Part shown: in pieces, positions 32,321-44,900 of the stretch | Layout of the letters: each line of letters opens with the position of its first letter | Numbering within the stretch: position 1 is the stretch's first letter | Source of the DNA: Carposina sasakii | Taxonomy: Eukaryota > Arthropoda > Insecta > Lepidoptera > Carposinidae | DNA length: 64,000 nt | Assembly (NCBI GenBank): GCA_014607495.2 | Contig: CP053163.1 | Span: 6,366,716 to 6,430,715, forward strand | Direction of reading: 5' to 3' | Notes under the pieces: generated by a model | The model's database searches: none | Told to the model about the DNA's origin: nothing | What the model saw: the letters and a program-made list of their open reading frames with translations, nothing else | Position numbers and translations under genes: made by a program

Positions 32321-35184
32321 TTTATTTTAATTTTTTATTATTTTTGTTATTAGTACCTACCAAGCTACTAATAGGTACGCTTCAAAAAACATGCTCGGCA
32401 ACAAGAAGTTTTCGTCTTGCTGCTGTCTAAAAACTTATATAGGTATGTGAGAATGGTTGTTACGAAACTTTCAATCAATATAAATCCTAAACGGTTGGTC
32501 GAATCGAAAAATGTTGAGAGAAACCTAAAAATGATTTTTAAACACATATTCAGCGATATACCACTCGATATAGTTTGTCGACTTTAATTGTTTTCATTTT
32601 CACAAAATGGCGTCCAGTAGTCGCCATATTGGATTTCCACTAACGTCATGTCTTTAGTGACACTCGCCCATAGATAACAGAAACACAGGAGATGGGCCGC
32701 TAAGCGCACTTAGTTTGAGTTCTGATGTAAGCGGCTATAAGCCACACTTACATTGACATCTAAATAATAACACAAATTACACCCAACATTGATAAATCTC
32801 TGACACTCACACATTTAAGGCGGTACTCTCATTGGCGCGCACACATTGCTATCTACTGTGTAGTACGCGCCTCAGTATAGCAAATACATTCAACAAATTT
32901 CACACGTACGCTAGTGATTGACTGTCGATAAATTTGTTATCGAGCACTTGCGTTGTTGCACATCGCGAACAATTTAGACTTTAGTAGCTGGTCACAATAC
33001 AATTAATAAATTAGTATGGTATGTAAATGTTCGATGGAAATAAAAAACTATAATAATATGCTTATTGGTAGTCATTTATTATCTACATTTTTATCACCAT
33101 TATTAAACGGGCAATCAATGTTGGGGTACCGGGTACCCCATTACGTCTCCTAAAATTATGTAATAATAGTATTTCCTAATTTTAAATGACATAAAGTCAT
33201 AAATATGTCCTAAGTATCTACCTACATAGTATAAAACGCTTCCCGTTATCTGTCTGTCTGTCCCTATGTATGCTTAGATCTTTAAAACTACGCAACAGAT
33301 ATTATAATTTAAAAAAATATTTATTAATAAGAAACACAAAAATAAAGAAAGTTGACTTTGCACACATCTACATTAATTTAGGTACTTTGTTACACTAATA
33401 ATAATAAGTAATTCACCATTGTTTTACATAAACATAATATTTTTTAAACTCTCAAAATTATCTACTTAACATTAGTTATTACTCGTAGGTACTATTCGCG
33501 GCAACGTGACGTATCGACAACAAGAAATGACAGGTACAACTCTATGTCAAAGCGCTTAGCAGCGGCCGTGCGCGGGAGCGGCCGATTCAATATGCGCAAT
33601 TATCATCACTCGGTCAAACTGATTTCAACACCAGGCACGCTACACTTAGCGAGCAATGTATTAGGTTCAATCGTTAGGTTACATATGTCACTCAGTGAAA
33701 ATTATTTTAACGAAATAAAATGAAATTTGGGTATAAATGCTAGAAAACAAAATTGTTATTGTACTTACCTATGAAAAGTGACCCCTTCAAGTTTATGGTC
33801 ACTTCGATTCTTGCACACAACCACTGAACAAGCAGGCATTATAAAAAAACACTCACATGTGACGCGTTAGGCAATCAAGTCCCGACTGATTGCGTTTTCG
33901 CGATGTTTGCCTATTTTGTTCATAGTTCAATTACACCGCCCACGCCCCCACGGCCACTCTATAGATCTCTGTGCACTCGCCGGACTAAGAGAAATCGATT
34001 GACGTATGAATCATAAAAATCGGCCGAGGCGTTTGGTCTGTGTAGTGCTTCAAAGGAACATACATACATACATTGGCTGTTAAACACAATACCACTCCTT
34101 TGCGTCGCGCAGTCGGGTAAAAATAAGTATAATGCTTCTAGATTTAAAAAAATATGTAATTTCCATATAAACTTTCATCCCACTTTTCACGTAAAAAGTA
34201 GTCTATACTGTCTACCAACGTAAAGATTTGAATCGTTTCAGCAGTTTTGGTGTGAAAGCCGGACAGACGGACAGAGTTACTTTAGCTACAGCTAGGTTAC
34301 GTTTAACATAGCGGAGACAGTTGCTAGCTCATCGCCTAAAAGAATGCCCGAGTCCTGAGTCGACTCTTACGACATCCACGGAAGGAGAAACAGCTGTTTT
34401 CTTTGATTATGGAATTTCATATGATTTTACCTCAACGACAGACCATACTTAGTTATGAACTTATAATATTAACATAATCAATATGATTCGTGGTTTGAAC
34501 TTTGTCCCCATCTTTTGACGTCAGTGGACAAAACTTTTACTTAAGTTGACAGATAGTTACTTGATAGATTGTGACCACGCCATGGTTTTACCCATAATTA
34601 TTAATGATTTTGCTAACTGTAGATATCCTTTATGATTCTGCAGTTCTGGCTACTCCATTTTAGGAACACAGCCATGCGTAAGTAGGTACCTATGTATACT
34701 AATATGTATTGAATGGTCCCAACCAGTCCCAATGCTGTAAGTTACAGAACACCTATTTTAATAAACTCAATTTATTTTTCTGTCAAGCTACCTTAATCCA
34801 TCGAGGTAACTACGTAAAATATTATTTACTTCCTCACTCTAGCTATTATTGGTAAATAAATATTTAGTTAAGCCGCTTCGCAAGCCAATATCTTTCAAAA
34901 ACGTATACATGTAGAGCTAGTTGATTTGGTACACAAGTACCTACTTATAACAATGTAGGTATGTAGCTCCTTAGGAACAGCACATAGTCCTTGGGTAGAT
35001 ATAGGTATTGATAATACCTATTACTATTTGGTAAAGCGATCGTGACTACCTCATCTGATTATATTCCGAACTTATAAATAGAGCTAAGCTAGATGAGATA
35101 ATGAACCGTTCGTAAAAAATGTCGTCGGTAGTCATCAAGTCGTTTTACACCCTGTATAAATTAGGATAATAAAGGGTTGAAAGG

Positions 35185-35362
35185 GGAAGACCTCGCCGGA
35201 CTTTCACCAATCAAAGTGGTGAAATTCCAGAGAAAGGTCAAACCAAGAGTACCCTAAACCGAATCATGAAAGCAGATGAAGCGAAAGAGGTGTGTCAGGA
35301 CCGTAGCAAATGGAGATTCGTGATCTCTGCCTACCCCTACGGGAAAGAGGTGTGATTTTTAT
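35185..35362. repeat. RTE-type LINE 3' remnant
   Basis: It contains gagtaccctaaaccgaatc, gcagatgaagcgaaagagg and ctctgcctacccctacggga. No reading frame of a polymerase remains. Confidence 0.55.
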
Positions 35363-35870
35363 GTATTATGTATGTATAAATTACATGATGAAGAACAACG
35401 CATTATCATACTTGTATTGTATCTCAAGGAAGTATATCGATACAAATTGTCTCCATTGATTATTATTACTCTACTTATCGATATCATTCATATATCGATA
35501 ACATTGATTACATTTAGGGCCGATTTTTTCAATGATCAGATAGCCTACCTGAAGGATAAAGTTGATCTCTTATCTTGATCAAGTTAACAATGATAGCATC
35601 AAATTTTGCTTTGATAAAGAATACAATTTTAGTATACTATGTACGTATAGTTTTTTTTAAATAATAATAACAATTCTGATTTATTTTACAAGCCTTACAT
35701 CTTTATTCAGAACATAAATACATTAAAAGCAACTATAATTACACTTACACCTAAAAATCTGGATGTATGTGCCAATTACGAGTGTGCTACATCTTATGAT
35801 TTAGTCGGCTTATGTAGGTACGTATAGTTGATATTTGAAAAAAAAATTATAGCATTTGTAAATTTTTCAG

Positions 35871-35961
35871 ATGATGCCGGACCAAGAAGTAGACTCCAGG
35901 AGAGACTTGGTGTCGATAAAGGAGTGGCTGCAGAAGCAGCCGCATCTGCCTCATGAAGTTG
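35871..35961 (+). CDS. CRAL-TRIO A exon 1 (start, GC donor)
   Basis: ATGATG directly follows TTTTTCAG. It encodes 30 residues ending KEWLQKQPHLPHEV plus one base. The donor reads G|GCAAGT. No GT donor gives the phase that exon 2 needs, and the joined product matches LPxxVxDxxLLRFL of the family. Confidence 0.85.
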
Positions 35962-38900
35962 GCAAGTTCATTTCCATCCAATTTCCCAATGTTACTAACT
36001 TATTAGGGGTCTATTCCCTACAAACCCAGTCATAAAGGGTGGTAATGACTAAAAAGAAACTCATAGATACTATACTATACAAGAATGAGTTCACAAAAAT
36101 TAGGTAACCAGATCACAAAGAAGATCCTATAGCCACGGTTAATATATCAGGCAGGACCAGCCCGGCTAGCACGGCAGCCGATACACGACATGGTAAGTCA
36201 AGTTATCGATACTTAGCTGTCAAAATACGATAAATATAGCCGCCATGTTGAATTTTATCGATTCAGCGAGCATAACCATGCGGGTTATGATAGATAAAAT
36301 AGTGAGCATGTCTATCGGTTGATTATCGATAGGCCCGAGCATGACTGTATTTTTATGTTAAAAATATCGACTTTTGACATCTATTCAAGATATTGTTATC
36401 GATTAACATGGTAGTGCTCGATAAAACTTCCGAACCTATCTGGTTCAGAAGTTTTCAATTATATGCTCCAAACTTTATATTTTTGATGTTTTAGTTTACT
36501 CTCGTTTCGGTTAGACATGCCTAGCCCGTTCATTATTATGAATTTACTTGCCGCGGAGGAGAAAGAGGTTAGGAAGGAGGAGAGGACCGTGGTCCGCAAT
36601 TTGAGCCACGCTTTCCTCCTCCCACCTAATGAATTTGTAAGGAATTATAAAGTGTCCTTAGACATGTTGCACTATTTGTGCAGAGAGCTAGAAGAAGATT
36701 TGGCCCCGCAAACTACAAAAGGATACCCTGTTCACTTGAAGGTTAGTATTTATAAAAAAGGCTTGCTTTCCCTATTAATTAAATAGAATATATAAATATA
36801 GTTACTACATATATCTAATATAATGACGTCAAAAGCGAATGAACGAATTGAAATAAGAAAAAAATATATTTTTGTACTCTAGAAAGTTTCGTTTAACTTA
36901 TCTCGCGCCTTATCGTATCATACTACGGGATAAATCTTAACGTAACGTATCGTTCCTTGGTCATATGTTCGCGAAATCGATAATTATGTTGGTATAGATA
37001 CGATACGAAATCCTTTATCTTATATCTACTTATCGTGGTCGTGCTAGCCCGACTGATGTGAAAGATCATTCACAAGTTGCTAACTCACAGCCTGAGCGGA
37101 CACCCCAAAATTCCTTAGTCGACTCTTACGACATGCACGACACATCGCAGCTGCTGTATAGTGAAGCCCCGCATCATGCATCAGCACAGGGTTGCATTGT
37201 ATAGTACCTAGTAATATGTGTTATTATTTGGTAGGTATATCATATCATAGTTACATTCACATCAATCAATCCAAAGCCCTTTAGGGTCATCATGCGAGTT
37301 CAGTCTATGTGTGTAATTAACTTCAAATGATAGACTAACCCATTCCCCTGCTAATTGTAGAGACGCCACGCTATACGTGGAACACGTATAGTTTTCATAT
37401 TAATTACCTATGTGGTAAGTAGCTATTACCTATGTGCGTTATTAAGAGATGGTCGCACACCGCAGTGATTTCACTCGTATTCCATAGTAGAAACAACCTA
37501 ATAAATACCTCAGTACGGCGTTTTACCCGACTGCGCCAGAAGGGCGGTTATGTTTTCGACTGTATGTGTGTTTGTATGTAGGTATATTTCTTATGCACGC
37601 TATAAATAAAGCCTTAACGACTTGTCGCATTTGAGCTTGAGAGTTATCATTATTCGTCTTAGCCGTAGGAGTGACACTGGGTCTATGTTTTTACGCAGTC
37701 GGGTTTTTCCTTTTAAGAAAATGAGGTTATTAATAAACCAAGTAGAGACGGCGGTGTAACTTTATTCTGAGGTGTGATCAAAATTTATTAAGTAAAAGTG
37801 CCTCTGCAGTTTTAGTTGTTGAAACTGCAGCTCCACCTACCAGCACCCGTATGATGAATTTGGTGAGAGCGAGATGTCTCACTTTTAAACGTCAAATTCA
37901 CAGAGCTATTAAAAACTAGATAAACTAAGTGGATGTACTTTGCATGTAAAAAATAGACTTAAGAATAAGAATAGACACTCTATTCTCGAGCCAGGACTGA
38001 AGAAATTAGGGCTGATAAAGTGGTTTGCAATCCCTTTTTACACACCAAGTAGAAACACTTGCCTTGTCTAGTTATTACTTAGCTCTGTGGATTTGACGTT
38101 TAAAAGTGAGACATCTCGCTCTCACCAAATTCATCATACAGGTGCAGATGCATGCATAATTTTAGTAGGTACTTTGAAATACTACCTAGAAAACTTTCCG
38201 CCTAGCAGTGAAATAAATTAGGCATATCTTAGTACGTGACAGTTTAACACTTATTTTATTATAATGAGAGTGTCACTATATACGCGGTATAATTACTGAC
38301 AGTTCTACCACTCTACCTGATTTCTTGCGCAAGTTAACTAAAATGTATAATGAATCTAGGTTAGAATTAATTATATTATAACTAGATAACTGATTAGTTA
38401 TATAAATAGTTTTATGTAACTACCATAAGAGAACTCCTATATTTTTACTCAAGCACATGATCAATTTAGTTGTATTTATTTAATTTAACCAACAAATGAA
38501 AATATAGAACACGTGAGCTCCCTCCATGCGTTCACTTCACACTTAAATACTTTTAAGTATTCATATTATATGCATTTGGAATGGTCTCTACATGTCGTGG
38601 AGAAAGCCAGACGGTGTTTATTAATATCAAGAAGGTGAAGGTGACATCTTGTATCGTGGGTACAAAGCAACAGCAGTAGGTATGTAGAACATGAGCACAA
38701 TATCAAAAATTGCAAAGGGAAATTTGTTCCCTTGTTCTACCGAAGGTGCGATATAAAGACAAATATAATTTTAGAAACATTTATGACGTGGAAACAAACA
38801 TAAATATTCTTCAAATCAATGTTTAAAACTACTGGGATTCGAACCTAGGTTCCGAATCATAAGTTCTCTGGCGGTAACCTTAGCGTATTAAGAATAACCT

Positions 38901-41900
38901 GATTTTGCTCTGTCTAGTTAGCTCGCCATGAAGTAAATTGACAAATTCCTCTTCTGTATTATGTAATTCACAGTTGCCATTCATTCTTTGCCATGCAGAA
39001 GACATCCTCCTTCTCCGCTTCCTCACGAGCTGCCAGTTCAGCATGGAGCGCACCAAGCGTCTGATCGACCTGTTCTTCACCATCCGTTCCACTGCGCCAG
39101 AACTGTTCTGCAAGAGAGACCCTTGGGCGCCGGAGATCAGACGTGTGTTTGAGATTACGTAAGTATTTTTACTATTTCTATTTTTAGGTAAGGTCAAAAA
39201 TAGAATTACAGTATGTGCTAATTAGCTGATCGGATTAAATACGGAATACCTACGGACTTGATAAGATGTAAATACACAACATTTAAATTATTTAAAAAAT
39301 ATGTAAGCAAGCATGTATAAGCTTATTACTAGAAGAAATTTCTATCAGTAAACGAATAGCTCCTTCTTTTGACTTTTCTCAATGTGCGATCTAGGTTAAA
39401 AATGTGTATTTTTGTATTGATAGACGGCATTTCAACCTACAAGACGTGTAAAATTAGATCTTATTTGATAGTTTACAGATTAACAAAGGTTTTCTGTTTC
39501 CTTAGAATAATGATTCGCTCCGCGCGGAGAGAAGGTCTGTTTCTTTACATTTCTACATTCGTAGTACCTACAATCTTGTCATGTGCGTGACCGGTACGGG
39601 ACCGCTGTCAGTTCAAAGCTAAATCCTAATAAGGATATGACTCCCGAGTGTCGTAAACGGCCATGGTTACATAGCAAGGACTTGGAATACCATGGGTTTT
39701 AGTTCGTCATCGTGATTAGGTAGTGGTTTCGATGTATGTGACTTACATGTTAAATGCATCTCTCTTGAATATTATAATGTTATGTATGCTGTTGCTTATT
39801 CTAACTTGCATCTACGCACACAAATTTCATCAAAATTTTGTTTTGGATGCCGATATTCGTGCCATTTTCTTTGTGTTTGTATAAGCCCCATTTATAAGCA
39901 TAAAAATTATTTTAACTTTGGTAATCGGTTGGTAATAATAAAGTAGTTAATCAAATAATGCCAGGCTCATACATGGCGGATATTGTACTTACCAGGGATG
40001 CTATGGATATGAAATTTCGGATACGGATTGGATACAGATTTAGGAATGATTATTATTACGGATACGGATAATAAATTATTTCGGATTATCCGTTAGTTTC
40101 GGTTACGGATTTTTTAAGGAATTTCAAAAGTAAAATACAAATAGGTAGGTAAGTAATAAAGTGGTTTTATTTATAAGTTTTTTGGCAGGAATTTCAATAA
40201 GTCTGTGAGTAATTATTTCAGCTATTTAAAATAAAAATGAATATAAATAATTATATTGAGTGTTATCTAAAACACCTAAAATGAAAATGTAATAATAAAA
40301 TTATTACTTTTACTTAATCAGTAATTTCGTATTCAAAGAAAATATTAAAATCAGAATTAAATTTAGTTTAATATAGCTATAATTTAAGTTGAACATAACA
40401 AAGATAGCTTTTTTTTATAATTTGCAAACATAACAATCATATCTTCCTTTTTTATTCTTAGCTTAATCATACATTGTCTTACATTAATTTATAATAACAT
40501 TAAACATTATCAATATTAAAAAAATATCAAAGGTAAATTATACTTGACAAAAAGTAATTTCGCAGCCTTATCACCAGAAAGTCTATTTCTTAAAGGACCA
40601 TAAATTAACCCAGAAGCACTGAAAAGTTGCTCACTCGGTACACTGCCAGGCGGCGGAGAGAGGTACTGTCTTACTAAAGCACTTAAACTGTTGTACTTGG
40701 TATGCATTTTCCACCATAAAAGTGGATTTTCACTGAGTGTCAACCTTAAAGAAGAAAATAATAAAAAACTACGAAAGACGAAAAAACAAACAATGCGCGT
40801 GGTTTGTGTGTCGGCGCTGACAGCGGCCGCCGCGGCCGGCCGATCAAAACAACTTGTCATAACGTATCTCAATTAGGCTCCGCCCCTATCCGATATTATC
40901 CGAAACTTTTATTTCAGATTCGGTTACGGATGATTTTTTATATCGGATATCCGATAATTTCGGTTACGGTTACGGAGCTCCCTAACATCCCTAGTACTTA
41001 CCTACGTCTCTAAACAAAAAAATATTTGGGATTTTCAACTCTATTAATCATTTACAAAGTAAAATAACTGGTACAGCGTGTTATGTAAATTATGTAGGTA
41101 TAATCCACTTTGGCCGCCACCTAAATAAGATCTAGTAGCCCTTTTGGGAAGCATCGTATAATCTCGTTTTTGTTATTTTGTTTGTTTATCGTAATTTTGT
41201 TTGTTTTTTCATTTGTTTGTTTGTAACCTCTTCACTATTAATTTACTCAACCAAATATCATTGAAATTTTACAAACATATGGTACGCGAATACGGGGAAG
41301 ATGCTATAGTCCGCGAGAAAGAAGTCGCGGGCAAATAGCTAGTATTTTCTAAATCTTCTATCCTCGGGCCTCGGACAGTTAGGACTTAAAATCATAATGT
41401 CTTGTACAAGCTCTAGAACAAGAACTAGATCATGATTGAGGGATTTTCTGACAAATTAATATAACTGTCAAAAATAGATGGCGTGAGAGAATCTCCTACC
41501 CTGCTCCTCCCTCCCTTTACATCCCCCTGTACGTGACCAATGACAAAACAGAATTTCGGGATGGAGATTCGCTCATACCATCTATCCATGTAATTCACAA
41601 AACAAATGTAATAATCCTTGAATATTAAGAAGATTTTTTTCCTAATTAGTTAAGCCTGTTTTAGGTTCAATGGATTTCCCAATTTGTTTACTACTAGAAT
41701 AGAATGTATACTGATAGTCTATGGTAATTAGATACTTAACCTTTTCTCACTCAATTTATAGTTAACTTTATTTTTATAACAACTTTCTTGGTGTTTTATG
41801 ATGTGAAATGAACATGTGATTTCGGGTCCAAATTTTTTAGTTAGGATCTTTATAATGAGCTATTTTCATGGTTTAGCATTTCTGTTACACATTGTATGTA

Positions 41901-44900
41901 TAAGCTACATAACTTCCAAGTTTCGTCAACATCCGTTCAGTAGATTTTGCGTGAAACAAACGTTCAAACATTCATTCCCATAACAAAAAAAAAATGTAAT
42001 TCCAGAGACATGATACCGCTTCCAAACAAGACCAAAGAAAACTACAAAGTCTTCATATATCGCTTGAACAATCCTGATCTGGACCTCTTCAACTTCATCG
42101 ACGCTGTCAAGACTTTCTTCATGCTGGCCGACACCAGGCTGACAGAGGATGATGACATCCCTGCAGGCGAGATCCCGGTCTTCGACTCGGCAAATGTCTC
42201 CTTGAAGTTTATCAGCAAAGTCAACCTGTCGGCACTCCGGAAGTACATGCTGTATACACAAGTAAGTTCTACTTACAGGTAAACAAGGTAAATAATTGGC
42301 CTCGAACTACATTGTGCTTTTCTTAGAAATGACATTGATAATACCTATATTATTGATACACTTAAAATTTAATTGCTTTTTAAAAATTGTTTTCGTAGTG
42401 TTATTCGATTGTTTTTTAAGTTTTGCGATGACCCTTATTCATCTTACACAAATGGACATATACGGCCATTCTACAGGGTGTAACAGAAGGGGTATGTTTA
42501 ACGAAATGCTAAGTAAATACATAGAGAACCTGTCCACAAAAGAGACTCGAAATCACAGGTTTATTTTTCCAGAGGCATTCCTAACCTATAATGTTCTTTA
42601 AGAAATAACCATCTTCATTTCATTTTACTGTTTACTTTTCACTTGTGTTTGATGATAAAAAAATGTTTATATCATGGAGGGAGTTGTAGAACTACGTTAT
42701 CCTTATTCGTTTCTTATTTATATTTCTCTAATTGCCTACCAACTTGCTAAACTTTGTTTTTTTTTATTGAGGATAATATGTATTATCATGTGGCATGGTG
42801 CTTTTTATGATGCCAGTTAGCACTAATTTTTGTGAAGGTAATCAAGGTTTTGTCAATAAAATAAATTGTTGTCATCACTGCCAGCTATAAAAAAGCTTAT
42901 TATGTATATGAATAACAGTAAAACAGTATCGCTCATAATCGCTATGTACTTGAATATTAAGTTTGCCAGAGTGAGGTAACCTACCTACTATTAGATGTTG
43001 AGACAAACATATTTCGAAATACTTAATTACCTACTAGTAGCACAAATTAGAATAGAATAAATTTATTCACTCAGACTAGATGACATGACGTAATAAACAA
43101 ATTAGTACACTTCTCTAGTGTCATCTCTTGTGGATTTTGTCTATCTTCTTATCTTGGCTAAGTGCAAATTAAATAAAAGGATAACACATTGGAGTTTAAA
43201 CTCAAGTTCTAAGAATCTTTACGATTGTGTCGAAACTATTTCCAAGCCGTAAAATATCGCCAGCCTAACGTTTTAACGTACATTTCGTAACTAATTGTTT
43301 GCTGTTGTGTGTCAGAATAACATTGAAAAAACTATTGGAATACTATATAGAGTTAAGTAAAAACAAGAAGGGGAATAATGGAGTTATCATGATCGTATCC
43401 TGCCAATAAAGATTATTATTAAAAACGTAAAAATTACGCCAAATGGCGGATGAACAGTTGACATCAACAGGGTTTTATAAATGAAATTGTATTAGGCGTT
43501 ACAATTCGGAAGTTCAAACATTCACTATGGGTGCGCCCACCACCGGGCCCTACACCCTCCACTAGGGGTTTTAGAGTTTCATAATAATTAGTGGTTTACT
43601 AATTTACTAATTTCTATAATCCTGAGGATGCCACGGTTGTTGGCGAAACATATGTAGATTATTTATCTAGTTTTTGATTTCGGAATAGTGCAATGTATTG
43701 TCTTGCATGCTAGGTGCTCGAGTCTGGTTTCTCGTGGCGATTGTAGTTAGTGCAAGTGCCTGTTTTCGCAGTTATGAGTTATCAGATCCGAGGATCAGTG
43801 GAGGGTGTAGGGCCCGGTGGTGGGCGCACCCATAGTGAATCAACAGGGTTCTTAGACAGTCATCATTAGGAATTGACATTCGCTGTCGCTGCATTCATGC
43901 TACATTTCCATCAATAGCAGTGGGAATTCATCACGTGACTTGACGAACAAAAGTGAATGCCTATTGCAATTCTTAGAATTCCTATTGCAGCAAAGCTGAC
44001 GAACCTCCATCGATTCGATCGAGAAATAATGTTTTTCAAAGTCCCCAACATTTATGCCAACACTGGGCATTTTCTCGAGTCGGGAGCCATAAAGATGTCG
44101 AGTACTGGACGTACCTACTATCTGAAGCTACACAGCTGATCAAATATGCTATTTTGTATTTAGATACTAGTATGAACAATAGTGTAGAGAAGTATGTCGA
44201 TACACAAAGTAGAGTTGAGAGACAAGAATAGGGCCCCAGAGCTTGGCAATAAACTTCGTCATGCTTGGTAATAGATTTTCAATGGGTACCTATAGTACCT
44301 ACCTAAACCTATACCAAGATAGGTTAAGGTTCAGATTGCTTTAAGAATAAATTGGTCTGTAGAAACATCAGGGCGTATATTTTGAACTTTCTCGAGAAAG
44401 ACTTCGTAACTCGAATTGCGTTGATGCACGCAGATGGAAAGTATGGCACCAATTTGGAAGGTCAATTTGAACATGGTTGATTACGTGTACATAACTGTTA
44501 TTTATTATTACGGTATTGACCAAGTTGTATTTCGAAAACTTTTTGTTAGGTGTCGTCTTCGTAAAGTCATCATAAAGTACACGCACATATCTGACTATAC
44601 AGGATATACTCGTATATCTGACAATATATCATTTGTATCAGTAGTGAACCTATTTTATATGTCTTTTCCCTTTTACCTACCTACCACTCAACTCCCATTT
44701 TTGTGCGTCTAAATGATTATAATAAAAAGCCGTTTTAATATGCACAACAAGAAAGAAATAGCGCGGCCACGTGTAGAGTTCTTGCCAATTCAAACTAAAT
44801 TAATAAATTACAGTGGGTATCTACCTATAGGATAAATATACGAGTATATAAAGAGGGCGGCTGGTAGTGAATGAATGGCATAAACGGCAGATCGAGCCTT

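Larger units (their letters stand above)
23728..35870. other. Large intergenic region, transposon-rich, no gene recognised
   Basis: This contains two copies of the Crag mini-exon repeat, an ATCGAT-rich tract, hAT elements at 25358 and 27842, a palindromic element at 26575, SINE and LINE scraps, CAGGGTG elements at 30556 and 31574, a hairpin at 32176 and a repeat at 35185. A possible noncoding first exon for CRAL-TRIO A is noted at 27229-27422. 28035-30550 and 32320-35180 show little besides AT-rich sequence and small repeat pieces. Confidence 0.65.

Noticed and set aside
41926..42261. 111-residue minus-strand frame
   Set aside because: Antisense shadow of CRAL-TRIO A exon 3.
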